Part shown: piece by piece, positions 1 to 8,985 of the stretch | How positions within the stretch are numbered: position 1 is the stretch's first letter | Layout: the number at the start of each line of letters is the position of its first letter | Assembly: GCA_007694935.1 (NCBI GenBank) | Contig: REES01000093.1 | Coordinates: 1 to 64,000, forward strand | Direction: 5' to 3' | DNA: 64,000 nucleotides | From: Rhodospirillales bacterium | Lineage (GTDB): Bacteria > Pseudomonadota > Alphaproteobacteria > Rhodospirillales > Defluviicoccaceae | Position numbers and translations under genes: made by a program | Notes under the pieces: model-generated | What the model was told of the DNA's origin: nothing | Seen by the model: only the letters and a program-made list of their open reading frames with translations | The model's database searches: none

Positions 1-142
1 TGTTGGGATGGAAGGTGTAGGGGTACTGGGTGACGCCGATCACCAGTTCGTCCCGGGCGGCCGCGGGCTGGGGCACGAGACCGGCCACGGCCAGCACGAC
101 GGCCAGGGAGAGCAACCAGCGGCGGATCGGGACGGAAGGCAC
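1..142 (-). CDS. N-terminus of a peptide-type ABC transporter solute-binding protein (partial)
   Basis: Only the first 47 codons are inside the window; the gene runs off the left edge. Reading from a GTG at 142, the protein opens with a basic stretch (PSVPIRR), a hydrophobic core and an AAA signal-peptidase-like site, followed by RDELVIGVTQYPYTFHPN. That mature start resembles family 5 (peptide/opine type) periplasmic binding proteins, which begin with a short strand followed by a phrase of the kind TLHPN. It would act in the periplasm and deliver peptides to an ABC importer whose other genes should lie to the left. The ribosome-binding site before the GTG is poor, so the exact start is uncertain. 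Confidence 0.6.
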   Translation of the reverse strand, partial: MPSVPIRRWLLSLAVVLAVAGLVPQPAAARDELVIGVTQYPYTFHPN

Positions 143-330
143 GGCGGGAGGGTAGCACACGAAGGCGGCTGATCCATCCGGCGCAATCCTGTCGGTGACG
201 CCCCGCTGGGTGGCGGCGTTACCGGCCGATACGAGCTACCGGATTGCCCGCGCCGGCGACCATGCCCAAGCACCTTGCAATATCGGTCGGCTGGCCGGCG
301 GCAATAGTGTCACGTCCAACCAAATCCGAC
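143..330. other. Intergenic, no feature recognised
   Basis: This is the 188 bases between the solute-binding protein start and the VapD stop. I see no convincing coding frame, RNA or strong hairpin. Base composition shifts from GC-rich on the left to clearly AT-richer near 300-330, where the VapD pair begins. Confidence 0.4.
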
Positions 331-612
331 TCAGTTACCTTTAACGAGAATGGTAAAGTCTGACCACTGTTCAATTCGAAACGCCCGAATATCGCGCACA
401 GACTTGGGAAACCACGAGCAGCTCCGCAACGCTTGGATCGCGAGGAACAGATTGGCCATGTCCTCGTTGTCAGTGACGTACAAGGACCCCTGAACGCGAC
501 GGAAACCGTGCTCCGCTAAAATTGCGCCGATGTCCGTATAAGCCTGTGTCACACCTTTCGGATGATGCTGCTCCGTGTCGGCTACCACCAGATCGAACGC
601 TACAGCATACAT
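331..612 (-). CDS. vapD: VapD family protein (Cas2-like ribonuclease toxin)
   Basis: The product is a complete 93-residue VapD family protein. It begins MYAVAFDLVVADTEQHHPKG and has the ferredoxin-like beta-alpha-beta arrangement with an early Asp in FDL. VapD proteins are homodimeric RNases related in fold to Cas2 and act as toxins or persistence factors. The ATG at 612-610 overlaps the stop of the upstream DUF5397 gene by one base (TGATG), so the pair should be translationally coupled. Composition is AT-richer than everything around it, with AAA, TTT and ATT codons, which fits recent acquisition. Activity is inferred from the family. Confidence 0.85.
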   Translation of the reverse strand: MYAVAFDLVVADTEQHHPKGVTQAYTDIGAILAEHGFRRVQGSLYVTDNEDMANLFLAIQALRSCSWFPKSVRDIRAFRIEQWSDFTILVKGN

Positions 613-812
613 CAGCGCGCGTCCGGATCGTCCGACAGGCGACTCAGGCGGTATTCGGCCTTTTCCCCCGTTTCAACCAGGGTTACTTCCACCAGCCAGT
701 CCCCGTCACCCAGCTCCCGCAGCACTCGGCCGACCTCGTACTTCGGTCCAAACGGACCAAACGACTTGATCCTGCCGACCGGCACCGCCGGTGGTGCCAA
801 ATCTGTCTGCAT
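612..812 (-). CDS. DUF5397 family protein, likely antitoxin partner of VapD
   Basis: This 66-residue protein (MQTDLAPPAVPVGRIKSFGP...) matches my recollection of DUF5397, a small family found just upstream of vapD and presumed to be its antitoxin. I chose the ATG at 812 because an AGAAGG ribosome-binding site (minus strand of 822-827) lies nine bases before it; an in-frame ATG 21 bases upstream would place that site inside the gene. Residues about 20-60 are rich in alternating hydrophobic and charged positions (GDWLVEVTLVETGEKAEYRL), suggesting a small beta domain. No DNA-binding motif is obvious. The antitoxin role is inferred from position. Confidence 0.7.
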   Translation of the reverse strand: MQTDLAPPAVPVGRIKSFGPFGPKYEVGRVLRELGDGDWLVEVTLVETGEKAEYRLSRLSDDPDAR

Positions 813-1159
813 GATGATGATCCTTCTGTACAACCAATCTTAAAATTAGGGGATAGCAACGAACCGGACAACCGGGATGGTATCGCCGAGACAGAACGGG
901 CTTGGCGTGGGCTTCGTGGACAGGCGGGACGAGCACAGCCGTGACGGCAAGGGCGGATACGTGCAGCCCTGATGAAGCGCGGCGGAAGACCCATCCCGTT
1001 CGCTCCGGCGCCGAGACTCTCCCCCTTGTCACCGGCGGGCTTGACCCGCGGGTCCACGGCCTGGGGTGCGCAGGTGCCGTGGATTGCCGGACCAGGCGCC
1101 CGGCGATGACTGAAGCGGGGCGCGCCGGCCGAGCGTGTTCTCCCACGTCCTCGGCCTGA
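813..1159. other. Promoter-side gap of the vapD pair plus a degenerate intergenic repeat
   Basis: The first about 50 bases (813-860) are AT-rich and are the likely promoter region of the DUF5397-vapD pair. From about 905 the sequence becomes GC-rich and contains degenerate relatives of the dispersed repeat described at 1010-1115, including a segment near 910-945 resembling the repeat half at 25591. No gene is supported here. Confidence 0.5.
1010..1115. repeat. Dispersed alphaproteobacterial intergenic repeat (DPRVKP/PAMTE type), copy 1
   Basis: Read on the minus strand this segment gives the phrase MDPRVKPAGDKGE; read on the plus strand its second half gives IDCRTRRPAMTEAG. Both are variants of translated phrases that recur in intergenic DNA and spurious gene calls across Rhodospirillales and Rhizobiales. 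It is a non-coding repeat with inverted halves around a gacccgcgggtc core. Related copies are at 21165-21330 and 25591-25770. Confidence 0.55.
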
Positions 1160-4100
1160 TCAATCCGGCGATTTGTCGTCGCCGGTCGAGGACTCCCCCG
1201 CCGGTTCATCGATCAGCCCGGCGAAGATCTGGAGCACCCGGGCGGCGAGATCACCCATGTGCGCGGCCAGATCGTCCAGCCCGTCGCCGGCAATGCCGCG
1301 GAGCGCCCGCCGCAGCGATTGAGGTGCGTCCTCGGCGCCTTGCGCGCTGACCGGAGCCGCGAGGGTCAGGCGGACCCGCCCCTGCACCGCCTGCCACAGC
1401 GCCAGCGCCTCCAACAGGGTCGACGCCGTCGCCCGGTCGATCACCCCGGCATCCCTGCACCGCGCCAATGCCTCGGCGGTGTTGGTGGCGAGGATGTCCG
1501 GATGCCGGTGGGCGTGGCGGAGCTGCAGATACTGGGCGATGAATTCCACGTCCACCAGGCCGCCGCGAAGATGCTTCACCTCCCAGATCGATTCGGTGTG
1601 GTGCTCCGCATCCATGCGCCGGCGCATGTCGGCAACGTCGCGCACCAGGGCGTCGGGATCCCGCGACTGGGTCAAAACCCCTTGGATCACCTGGGTGATG
1701 CCGGCCTCCAGGGACGGCGGGCCGGCCACCACCCGTGCCCGGGTCAGGGCCATCCGCTCCCAGGTCCAGGCCTCGTCCTGCTGATAGCGCTCGAACGCGG
1801 CAAAGCTGACGGCGATGGGACCGGCCCGGCCGGACGGGCGCAGCCGCATGTCCACCTCATAGAGGGTGCCTTCCCCGGTCGGCGCGGTCAGGGCGTTGAT
1901 GAACCGCTGGCTGAGCCTCGCAAAGTAATGGCTGGCGGCGAGCGGCCGCCGCCCATCGGATTCAGCCCCCTCCCCCGGCGTCTCGTACACGAAGATCAGG
2001 TCGAGATCGGACGTGGCGGTCATCTCCCGACCACCCAGCTTGCCCATGGCGATGATCGCCATGTCGCAGCCGGGGACCCGGCCGTGGTCTTGGGCGAAGG
2101 CCTTCTCGACCCGCGGCAGCAGCGTCCGCATGGAGACTTCCGCAATGCTGCTGTAGTCGAGCCCAGCGGCGACCGGGTCCAGGGTCCCGCGCAGTTCCTG
2201 AACCCCCACCTGGAACCGGCGGTCGTTGGCCCAGCGCCGCATCAGGTCGAATACGTCCTGGAGATCGTCGGCCCGAGCGAGCCATGTCTCCAGCTCCTCG
2301 GCCAGCTCGGCCGCGCCGGGCGGCTCGGCAAAGAAGTCCGGCATCAGCACGCTTTCCAGCAGCGCCGGCTGGGCGGCCAGGCGCGCGGCCAGTCGGGGCG
2401 CCCCGCCCATGATCTCGGCCACCAGGGCCAGCACCGGCGGATTGGCGTGGAAAAGGGAGAACAACTGGACCCCGGCGGGAAGGCCGGCCAGGAACCGGTC
2501 GAAGGTCAGCAGCGCCGCATCCGGATCGGGCGTGTCGCCCAGCGCCTTCAGCAGCAGCGGCATCAACTCGGTCAGGATCTCCCGGGCGCGGGTGCTGCGG
2601 GTGGCGCGGTAGCGGCCGCGATGCCAAGTCCGAACCACGTTGTCCACCGTCTCGGGCTGGGAGAAGCCCAGCTTGCGCAAGGTCTCCAGCGTGTCGGGAT
2701 CGGCCTCGCCGCCGGTGAAGACGAGGTTGCCGGCGATGCCATCGGCCATCGACAACGCCGGCGCATCCTCGAACAGATCGCCATAGGCGGCTTCCACCGT
2801 GCGCAGGTGCTCGAGGACCTGGGATTCGAAGGCGGCCAGACTGGTGGCCCCGAAGAAGGCCGCCAGATGGGCGAGTTCGGCCGGCCGCTTCGGCAACTGG
2901 TGAGTCTGTTCGTCGTGGATCATCTGCAGGCGATGCTCGAGCCGGCGCAGAAACCGGTAGGCGGCGACCAGTCCGTCGGCGGTGTCCGCCGCGGTCTTAC
3001 CGTGCTCCACCAGGCCGCGAAGGGCCGGCACGGTGGCGATGGCGCGAAGGTCCGGCACTCGGCCGCCCCAGATCAGCTGCTGGGTCTGGGCGAAGAACTC
3101 GATCTCCCGGATGCCGCCGCGACCCAGCTTGATGTTGTGGCCGGCAACGGCGATGCGGCTGCCGCCGCGATGAGCATTGATCTGCCGCTTGATGGAATGG
3201 ACGTCCTGGATCGCGGCGAAATCCAGGTTCTTCCGCCAGATGAAGGGTTGCAGCCGGTGCAGCAGCGCCCGGCCGGCGTCGCGGTCACCGGCGACTGCAC
3301 GCGCCTTGATGAAGGCCGCACGCTCCCAGTTCTGCCCCAGGGTCTCGTAGTACGTTTCGGCCGCCAGCACCGACAGGGCCGGCGGGGTCACGCTGGGGTC
3401 GGGCCGAAGCCGAAGATCGGTGCGGAACACATAGCCGTCGGCGGTCCGCTGCTCCATCAGCCGCACCAGGGCATGGACCAGGCGGACGAAGTGATGCTGC
3501 AGGCGGTCGGGATCGCGGCTCCGGATGAGATCGCTGTCGTAGAAGACGATGATATCGATGTCGCTTGAGTAGTTCAGCTCGCGCGCGCCAAGCTTGCCCA
3601 TACCCAGCACGATCAGGCCGGAGCCGTGTCCCGGTGCTGACGGGTCCGCCAGCTCGATGACGCCCTTGCGGCCGGCCTCGGCCAGGAGGTGGTCGACCGC
3701 GCAGTCCAGTGCAGCCTCGGCGAAATCCGACAGCGCGCCGGTCACCGCGTCGAGTGCCCAGACGTCGGCGATGTCGGCCAGCGCGGTGGTGAGCGCGACG
3801 CGCCGCTTGGCGACGCGCAAACTGCCGGACGGATCGGTGCCGTCGATGGCAGCGGCCCGTGCCTCGGCAACCGCCGCCATCACCTCGTCGAGAGCCGCAT
3901 CCGGACCCGCGGTCAACAGGTGAATCAGAAACCGGGCCTCCCGTTCGGCGGCGGCGCTGAGAAAGGGACTGGATGAGAACACGACATCCAGCAGCCGGGC
4001 CGCGTCGGCATCGGCGAGCGCCGCCTCGGCCTGCTCCACCAGGTCGGAATCGCCGGTCGCCGCGACCGCTTCGCGCCAGCGTTCGCGCGGCACCTCGGCT

Positions 4101-4168
4101 GCGCCCGGGTCCCGGGGTGTAGGCAGCCCAGCCGTCGGAAATGCTACCGAGAAGTTCTGCATGTTCAT
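1160..4168 (-). CDS. glnE: Bifunctional glutamine synthetase adenylyltransferase / adenylyl-removing enzyme
   Basis: GlnE attaches AMP to, and removes it from, a tyrosine of glutamine synthetase, tuning cytosolic ammonia assimilation in response to PII (GlnB). The product is about 1002 residues, the usual GlnE length, with two nucleotidyltransferase modules. The N-terminal module has GMGKLGARELNYSSDIDIIV at about residues 195-215; the C-terminal module has AMGKLGGREMTATSDLDLIF. Each pattern GKLG..E....SD.D is the metal-binding active site. I prefer the ATG at 4168 over a GTG at 4189; another in-frame ATG follows at 4162. It diverges from the AsmA-like gene at 4262 across about 93 bases. Confidence 0.95.
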   Translation of the reverse strand: MNMQNFSVAFPTAGLPTPRDPGAAEVPRERWREAVAATGDSDLVEQAEAALADADAARLLDVVFSSSPFLSAAAEREARFLIHLLTAGPDAALDEVMAAVAEARAAAIDGTDPSGSLRVAKRRVALTTALADIADVWALDAVTGALSDFAEAALDCAVDHLLAEAGRKGVIELADPSAPGHGSGLIVLGMGKLGARELNYSSDIDIIVFYDSDLIRSRDPDRLQHHFVRLVHALVRLMEQRTADGYVFRTDLRLRPDPSVTPPALSVLAAETYYETLGQNWERAAFIKARAVAGDRDAGRALLHRLQPFIWRKNLDFAAIQDVHSIKRQINAHRGGSRIAVAGHNIKLGRGGIREIEFFAQTQQLIWGGRVPDLRAIATVPALRGLVEHGKTAADTADGLVAAYRFLRRLEHRLQMIHDEQTHQLPKRPAELAHLAAFFGATSLAAFESQVLEHLRTVEAAYGDLFEDAPALSMADGIAGNLVFTGGEADPDTLETLRKLGFSQPETVDNVVRTWHRGRYRATRSTRAREILTELMPLLLKALGDTPDPDAALLTFDRFLAGLPAGVQLFSLFHANPPVLALVAEIMGGAPRLAARLAAQPALLESVLMPDFFAEPPGAAELAEELETWLARADDLQDVFDLMRRWANDRRFQVGVQELRGTLDPVAAGLDYSSIAEVSMRTLLPRVEKAFAQDHGRVPGCDMAIIAMGKLGGREMTATSDLDLIFVYETPGEGAESDGRRPLAASHYFARLSQRFINALTAPTGEGTLYEVDMRLRPSGRAGPIAVSFAAFERYQQDEAWTWERMALTRARVVAGPPSLEAGITQVIQGVLTQSRDPDALVRDVADMRRRMDAEHHTESIWEVKHLRGGLVDVEFIAQYLQLRHAHRHPDILATNTAEALARCRDAGVIDRATASTLLEALALWQAVQGRVRLTLAAPVSAQGAEDAPQSLRRALRGIAGDGLDDLAAHMGDLAARVLQIFAGLIDEPAGESSTGDDKSPD

Positions 4169-4261
4169 CGCTGCCGGTTTCCCGCACACTGCGAGCCTCG
4201 CGGCGCACCGTCAAGGCACCGCCGTCCCGAACCACCGATCGAACCACGGCGAGGGTCCCCC

Positions 4262-7200
4262 TTGATCACCAGACGGGCTCGGTGGCTGTTGCAGGGATGC
4301 GGCGGGATCGTCGCCGGGATCGCTGTCGCCGTCACTCTCCTCGGCTGGAGACTTGCGGAGGGGCCGCTGTCATTGCCGCTGCTGACTCCTGTGGCCGAAA
4401 GGCTGGTGTCGGCACGTATCGCCCCATACCAGCTCCACATCGCCGATACCATGCTCTCCTGGGAAGGCTGGAAGGAGACTCTCGACCTTCGGTTCCACGA
4501 CCTCCGGCTGACCGATGAGGACGGACTGACCATCGCCAGGGCACCGGCGCTGTCGGCATCGCTGAGCCCGCGGGCGCTGGCCCGAGGACGGGTTGCGCCG
4601 GAAAGCATCCGCCTGTTCAACCCCCGATTCTCCGTCCGGCGTGATGCCGACGGCGTCGCCATCGTGGTGCCGAGTGATGACGGGGAGCGCAGGATCGCGC
4701 TCGCCGACGCCGACCCGACGGATACCCGATCCGACACCGGTGGTCATGAGCGCTTTCTCCAGTATTTGAAAGAGGTCCGGATCGTCGGGGCAGCCGTTCG
4801 CGTCGAGGACTTGCCGCTCGGCATCCAGGTCACGACGTCGGCTGCGGAGATCAGGCTGTGGCGGGACGGCCCCGCCATCCGGGCGTCCGCCGACCTCGCC
4901 CTCAACGGGAAGGACAGCCGCGACCAGGACGCCGAGGTGGCGGTGAAGGCACGCTATTCGCCCGCAACCGAACGCCTGGACATCGGGGTCGCGTTCAGTG
5001 ACCTGCGCCCGGCCGCATTTCCCGGCGACGCACTGGGGCCGGCTGGTCTCGACGGCATCGACCTGCCGCTGAGCGGAACCATCACCGTCGACCTGCCGGT
5101 GATCGGGGGACCGGCCACCGCGGGATTCGCGATCACCGGCGGCGGCGGTCGGATTCGAATTCCCGATGGAAGCGCGGCAGACAACTCCGGCGATTCCGCC
5201 CAGCGGCTCCTCAACGTTGCCGGCCTCACCCTGCATGGCCATGTCGATTCCGAACAGGAGCAGGTGACGATCCACCGCCTCACGATCGATTTCGGCGATC
5301 AGGGCCATGTCCGGCTGCCGCTGCCGCTCGACCATGACCTGCCGCTTCGGCGGCTGTCTGCCCGCGGCCAGTTCGATCTCGGCCGCCTGCACGTGGTGAT
5401 CGACGACCTGCAGGCAGACCTCGGCGGACCCCGCCTCGCCGGAGTGGCGGTCCTCGACCAGGATGCCGGCACGGCCCGCATCCGTGTCGCAGCCACGATG
5501 CACGACCTCGGCGTCGACGACCTGCATCGCTACTGGCCCCCCACCGTGGAGGCCGGCTCCCGGGCGTGGGTCACCCGCCACCTGGCAGCCGGCGTGATCA
5601 CACGGGCGACGGTGACCGCGGACATCCGCGAGGCACCGGACGGCGGCTACCGGATCGCCGACCTTGCCGGAACCGCAGAGGTCGACGGCACCCGGGTGAG
5701 CTACCTGCCACCGATGCCCCCGGTTGAAGGCGCATCGGCACGTGCCGTCTTTGATACCGAGAGCTTCCTCATCACCCTGGACAGCGGCCACTGGAACGAT
5801 CTTCGCATCACCGGAGGCACAGTCCGCTTCGATGCCATCTCGGAACGCCTTCCACGTGCCGAGATCGTCATCGATGTCGAGGGACCACTCAGCGATCATC
5901 TGAAGCTGATCGACCACCCGCCCCTCGGCTACGCCGCTGCGCTCGGGATCAGTCCGCAAAGCGCCGCCGGAACGGCAGCGGTCCGGCTTGCCATCGGCTT
6001 TCCGCTGCTGGCGGCCCTTCGGCTGGACGACATCGACATCCGGGCCGATGCCGAAGCCGAGTCGGTGTCGATGCCCACTCTGTTGCTGGGCCAGGACCTC
6101 GCCGACGGCCGTTTGACCCTGGCCGTGGACAAGGAAGGGCTCGAGTTCCAGGGCCGTGCCTACCTTGGCGGGATTGCCGGCAGCTTCGAGGGACGGGAGA
6201 CATTCGACACCGACGCCCCGACCTTGCGGTCGCTGCGGATCACGATCCCGTCTGCGGAGGTCGGGCGGGTGCAGGAGGTCATCTTCGGCCGGCCGCTGCT
6301 GCCGCCGGATATGGCTGCGGGAGCCGTCGCCGCCGACATCGTGGTGGCGCTATCGCCGGATGGCCGGGGCGAGGTCACCGCAGCGCTCGACCTCACACCG
6401 GTCACTCTGGATGTCCCGGCGCTGGCCCTGGCCAAGCCGCCAGGTCAGGCCGGCAGCGCCGACGTCACTGTCCGCTTCCAACGTGAGCGCGTCACCGAGG
6501 TCGCGGCCGCCGCGCAGCTTGCCGGCGGAACGCAACGTGCGGTCGGCACCATCCGATTCGCCGACGACCACGCGGTTGAGTCGGTAGAGCTCCCCACCCT
6601 GGTGATCGGCCGGACCGATGCCCGCGCCCGCGCCCATGCACGTGCCGATGGCGGCTGGGTGTTGGACATCCAGGGCAAGAGCTTCGACCTGCTGCCGCTC
6701 CGGCAGACGCTGGACAGGGTGGCAACCGGCACCTCGGACATCGGCGATACCCGGCAACTGCGACTGACCACCGACATTGCCACCGTCTGGCTATCGGAGG
6801 ACCGGCAACTCCGAGACCTGACCGGTTCACTGACCCGGATCGGCCCGCGGGTGACCGCGGCCGACTTCGCGGCAGCAACCCCGTCCGGGACTGGACTCGC
6901 GGTGCTGCTGCAGCCGGGCGCGCATGGCCATCGCCGACTGATGGTGACTGCAGACGACGCCGGCGATGCGCTCAGGACCCTCGGCCTGTTTTCCGACATG
7001 ATCGGGGGGAGCCTGAGCCTCGATGCGACCTTTGCCGACGATCGGCCCAGCCGGGCGCTGGAGGGGCGCCTGCTGGTGAGCGACTACCGGCTGAGCGGGG
7101 CACCGTTCATCGCACGGCTGCTGAGCGTGATGGCGCTGACCGGAATCGAGGCCGCTCTCCGGGGTGACGGGATCCGCTTCTCGGTGCTGGATGTTCCGTT

Positions 7201-7576
7201 CACCTACAGCGGCGATGTGCTGCAGGTCACCAACGCGCGAGCGTCCGGCTCGTCCCTGGGGTTCACCGCATCGGGCCGGATCGACCTCGACGGGGATGAC
7301 ATCGATCTTCGGGGAACGGTGGTCCCGCTCTATGCCGTCAATGCCACGCTGGGACGGATTCCGCTGATCGGCGACCTGCTCACCGGCGGAGAACGCGGCG
7401 GCGGCGTGTTCGCCGCCACGTACCGCGCCACCGGCCGGCTCGATGACCCGCAGATCACGGTCAACCCGCTGGCCGCCCTGGCGCCCGGCTTCGTCCGCAA
7501 CATCTTCGGGGCGCTCGGCAGCGGCGCCGCGGAAGAAGCGTGGTCACCGCCCGGCAGCAGCGATTTTCCCCGCTAG
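4262..7576 (+). CDS. AsmA/YhdP-like large envelope protein (DUF3971)
   Basis: This 1104-residue protein has one N-terminal membrane anchor (about residues 12-32) followed by a long beta-rich region with repeated short hydrophobic strands, and ends in an AsmA-C-like segment (YTFSGD-type phrase VPFTYSGDVLQVTNARASG near residue 980). The arrangement matches the DUF3971/YhdP branch of AsmA-like proteins, which form bridge-like grooves thought to carry phospholipids between inner and outer membrane. The start is a TTG at 4262; no ATG or GTG lies nearby in frame, and only a weak GAGGG precedes it. It diverges from glnE and converges with tyrS. Lipid-transport function is inferred from the family. 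Confidence 0.8.
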   Translation: MITRRARWLLQGCGGIVAGIAVAVTLLGWRLAEGPLSLPLLTPVAERLVSARIAPYQLHIADTMLSWEGWKETLDLRFHDLRLTDEDGLTIARAPALSASLSPRALARGRVAPESIRLFNPRFSVRRDADGVAIVVPSDDGERRIALADADPTDTRSDTGGHERFLQYLKEVRIVGAAVRVEDLPLGIQVTTSAAEIRLWRDGPAIRASADLALNGKDSRDQDAEVAVKARYSPATERLDIGVAFSDLRPAAFPGDALGPAGLDGIDLPLSGTITVDLPVIGGPATAGFAITGGGGRIRIPDGSAADNSGDSAQRLLNVAGLTLHGHVDSEQEQVTIHRLTIDFGDQGHVRLPLPLDHDLPLRRLSARGQFDLGRLHVVIDDLQADLGGPRLAGVAVLDQDAGTARIRVAATMHDLGVDDLHRYWPPTVEAGSRAWVTRHLAAGVITRATVTADIREAPDGGYRIADLAGTAEVDGTRVSYLPPMPPVEGASARAVFDTESFLITLDSGHWNDLRITGGTVRFDAISERLPRAEIVIDVEGPLSDHLKLIDHPPLGYAAALGISPQSAAGTAAVRLAIGFPLLAALRLDDIDIRADAEAESVSMPTLLLGQDLADGRLTLAVDKEGLEFQGRAYLGGIAGSFEGRETFDTDAPTLRSLRITIPSAEVGRVQEVIFGRPLLPPDMAAGAVAADIVVALSPDGRGEVTAALDLTPVTLDVPALALAKPPGQAGSADVTVRFQRERVTEVAAAAQLAGGTQRAVGTIRFADDHAVESVELPTLVIGRTDARARAHARADGGWVLDIQGKSFDLLPLRQTLDRVATGTSDIGDTRQLRLTTDIATVWLSEDRQLRDLTGSLTRIGPRVTAADFAAATPSGTGLAVLLQPGAHGHRRLMVTADDAGDALRTLGLFSDMIGGSLSLDATFADDRPSRALEGRLLVSDYRLSGAPFIARLLSVMALTGIEAALRGDGIRFSVLDVPFTYSGDVLQVTNARASGSSLGFTASGRIDLDGDDIDLRGTVVPLYAVNATLGRIPLIGDLLTGGERGGGVFAATYRATGRLDDPQITVNPLAALAPGFVRNIFGALGSGAAEEAWSPPGSSDFPR

Positions 7577-7619
7577 TGTTGCTGGCAGACTTGGCGGGGC
7601 GTCGGCACAGTACCGGGGC

Positions 7620-8879
7620 TCAGACGGCACGGACCAGGGCGTGGCGCTTGCGGCCGGCGGACAGCTTGATGACGCCCTCGGCACTAAGGTCCGCATCGGT
7701 GACCAGCCTCAGCTCGCTCTCGATCACGCCGTTGTTGATCCGGGCACCCCCGCCCTTGATCAGGCGGCGGGCGTCGCTGTTGCTGGCGGCAAGGCCGGCG
7801 CGGCGGAACAGCTCGAACGCCGGCACGCCCGCTTGCAGGTCAGCCATGCCGAGTTCCACGGTCGGCAGATCGTCCCCGGCCGCCTGCTCGGCAAAGGTCT
7901 GGCGCGCCGTCTCCGCGGCACCCGCCGCCGCCGCATCGCCATGGCAGAGCCGGGTGGCTTCGTTGGCCAGAACGATCTTGGCCTCGTTGATCTCGGCTCC
8001 CGCAAGCGCCTCCAGCCGACTGACCTCATCCAACGGCAGTTCGGTGTAGAGACGGAGGAAGCGGCCGACGTCGCCGTCCTCGGTATTCCGCCAGAACTGC
8101 CAGTACTGATAGGGGGACAACATGTCGGGTGACAGCCAGACCGCGCCGGCAGCGGTCTTGCCCATCTTGGCGCCGGACGCGGTGGTGAGCAGCGGCGTGG
8201 TCAGCCCGAACAGGGTCCGGCCGTCGATCCGCCGGGCGAGATCAACGCCACCGACGATGTTGCCCCACTGGTCCGACCCGCCCATTTGCACCACGCAGTC
8301 GCAACGCCGGGCGAGCTCGAGAAAGTCGTACGCCTGCAGGACCATGTAGTTGAACTCAAGGAAGGTCAGCGGCTGCTCCCGCTCCAGGCGAAGGCGCACC
8401 GAATCGAACGTCAGCATGCGGTTGACCGAGAAGTGGCGGCCGTAATCGCGGAGGAACGGAATGTAGCGAAGGTCATCCAGCCAGTCGGCGTTGTCGACCA
8501 TCACCGCGTCGGCGGGAGCGTCGCCGAACCGCAGGAACCGGTCAAAAACCGTCCGGATCCCGGCCATGTTGGCGGCAATCGCGGCGTCGTCCAGAAGCTG
8601 ACGCGCCTCGTCCCGGCCGGACGGATCGCCGATGCGGGTGGTCCCGCCCCCCATCAGCACGATCGGCCGGTGCCCCGCCTGCTGGAACTTGCGCAGCAGC
8701 ATGATCGAGACCAGGCTGCCGGCATGCAGGCTGGGCGCGGTGCAGTCGAAGCCGATGTAGCCGACCGCCGGCGGCGTGCCGGCCAGGACGGCGTCCAGCC
8801 CTTCAAGGTCGGTGCACTGGTGGAGGTAGCCGCGTTCGACGACCGTGCGGACGAACTCGGAACGATAGGAAGGGGGCAT
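7620..8879 (-). CDS. tyrS: Tyrosyl-tRNA synthetase
   Basis: A class I aminoacyl-tRNA synthetase that charges tRNA-Tyr in the cytosol. The product from the ATG at 8879 is 419 residues, the normal bacterial TyrS length. The HIGH-type ATP site appears as APSLHAGSL near residue 45, the tyrosine/ATP pocket as GSDQWGNI, and the KMSKS loop as GAKMGKT. The last about 70 residues form the S4-like RNA-binding domain ([16 protein letters not shown]). Frame continuity upstream of 8879 is shadow coding; MPPSYRSEF is the natural TyrS start. It diverges from anmK. Confidence 0.97.
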   Translation of the reverse strand: MPPSYRSEFVRTVVERGYLHQCTDLEGLDAVLAGTPPAVGYIGFDCTAPSLHAGSLVSIMLLRKFQQAGHRPIVLMGGGTTRIGDPSGRDEARQLLDDAAIAANMAGIRTVFDRFLRFGDAPADAVMVDNADWLDDLRYIPFLRDYGRHFSVNRMLTFDSVRLRLEREQPLTFLEFNYMVLQAYDFLELARRCDCVVQMGGSDQWGNIVGGVDLARRIDGRTLFGLTTPLLTTASGAKMGKTAAGAVWLSPDMLSPYQYWQFWRNTEDGDVGRFLRLYTELPLDEVSRLEALAGAEINEAKIVLANEATRLCHGDAAAAGAAETARQTFAEQAAGDDLPTVELGMADLQAGVPAFELFRRAGLAASNSDARRLIKGGGARINNGVIESELRLVTDADLSAEGVIKLSAGRKRHALVRAV

Positions 8880-8985
8880 GAGCGATGGACCGATGGAGGG
8901 ATGCCGGGAGCGTTGCCGTGGCGGCGCGTCTAGCACACAACCGGCCGGCGGCACAACGCCGGGTCCGGAATCGGACGGCAACACC

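Noticed and set aside
331-612. VapD as a Cas2 gene of a CRISPR locus
   Set aside because: VapD has the Cas2 fold, but no cas1, no other cas gene and no repeat-spacer array are present.
1259-3568. Long plus-strand open frame opposite glnE
   Set aside because: The opposite strand encodes a full-length GlnE with both active sites; the plus frame reads as Gln/Arg/Gly-rich noise typical of antisense frames in GC-rich DNA.
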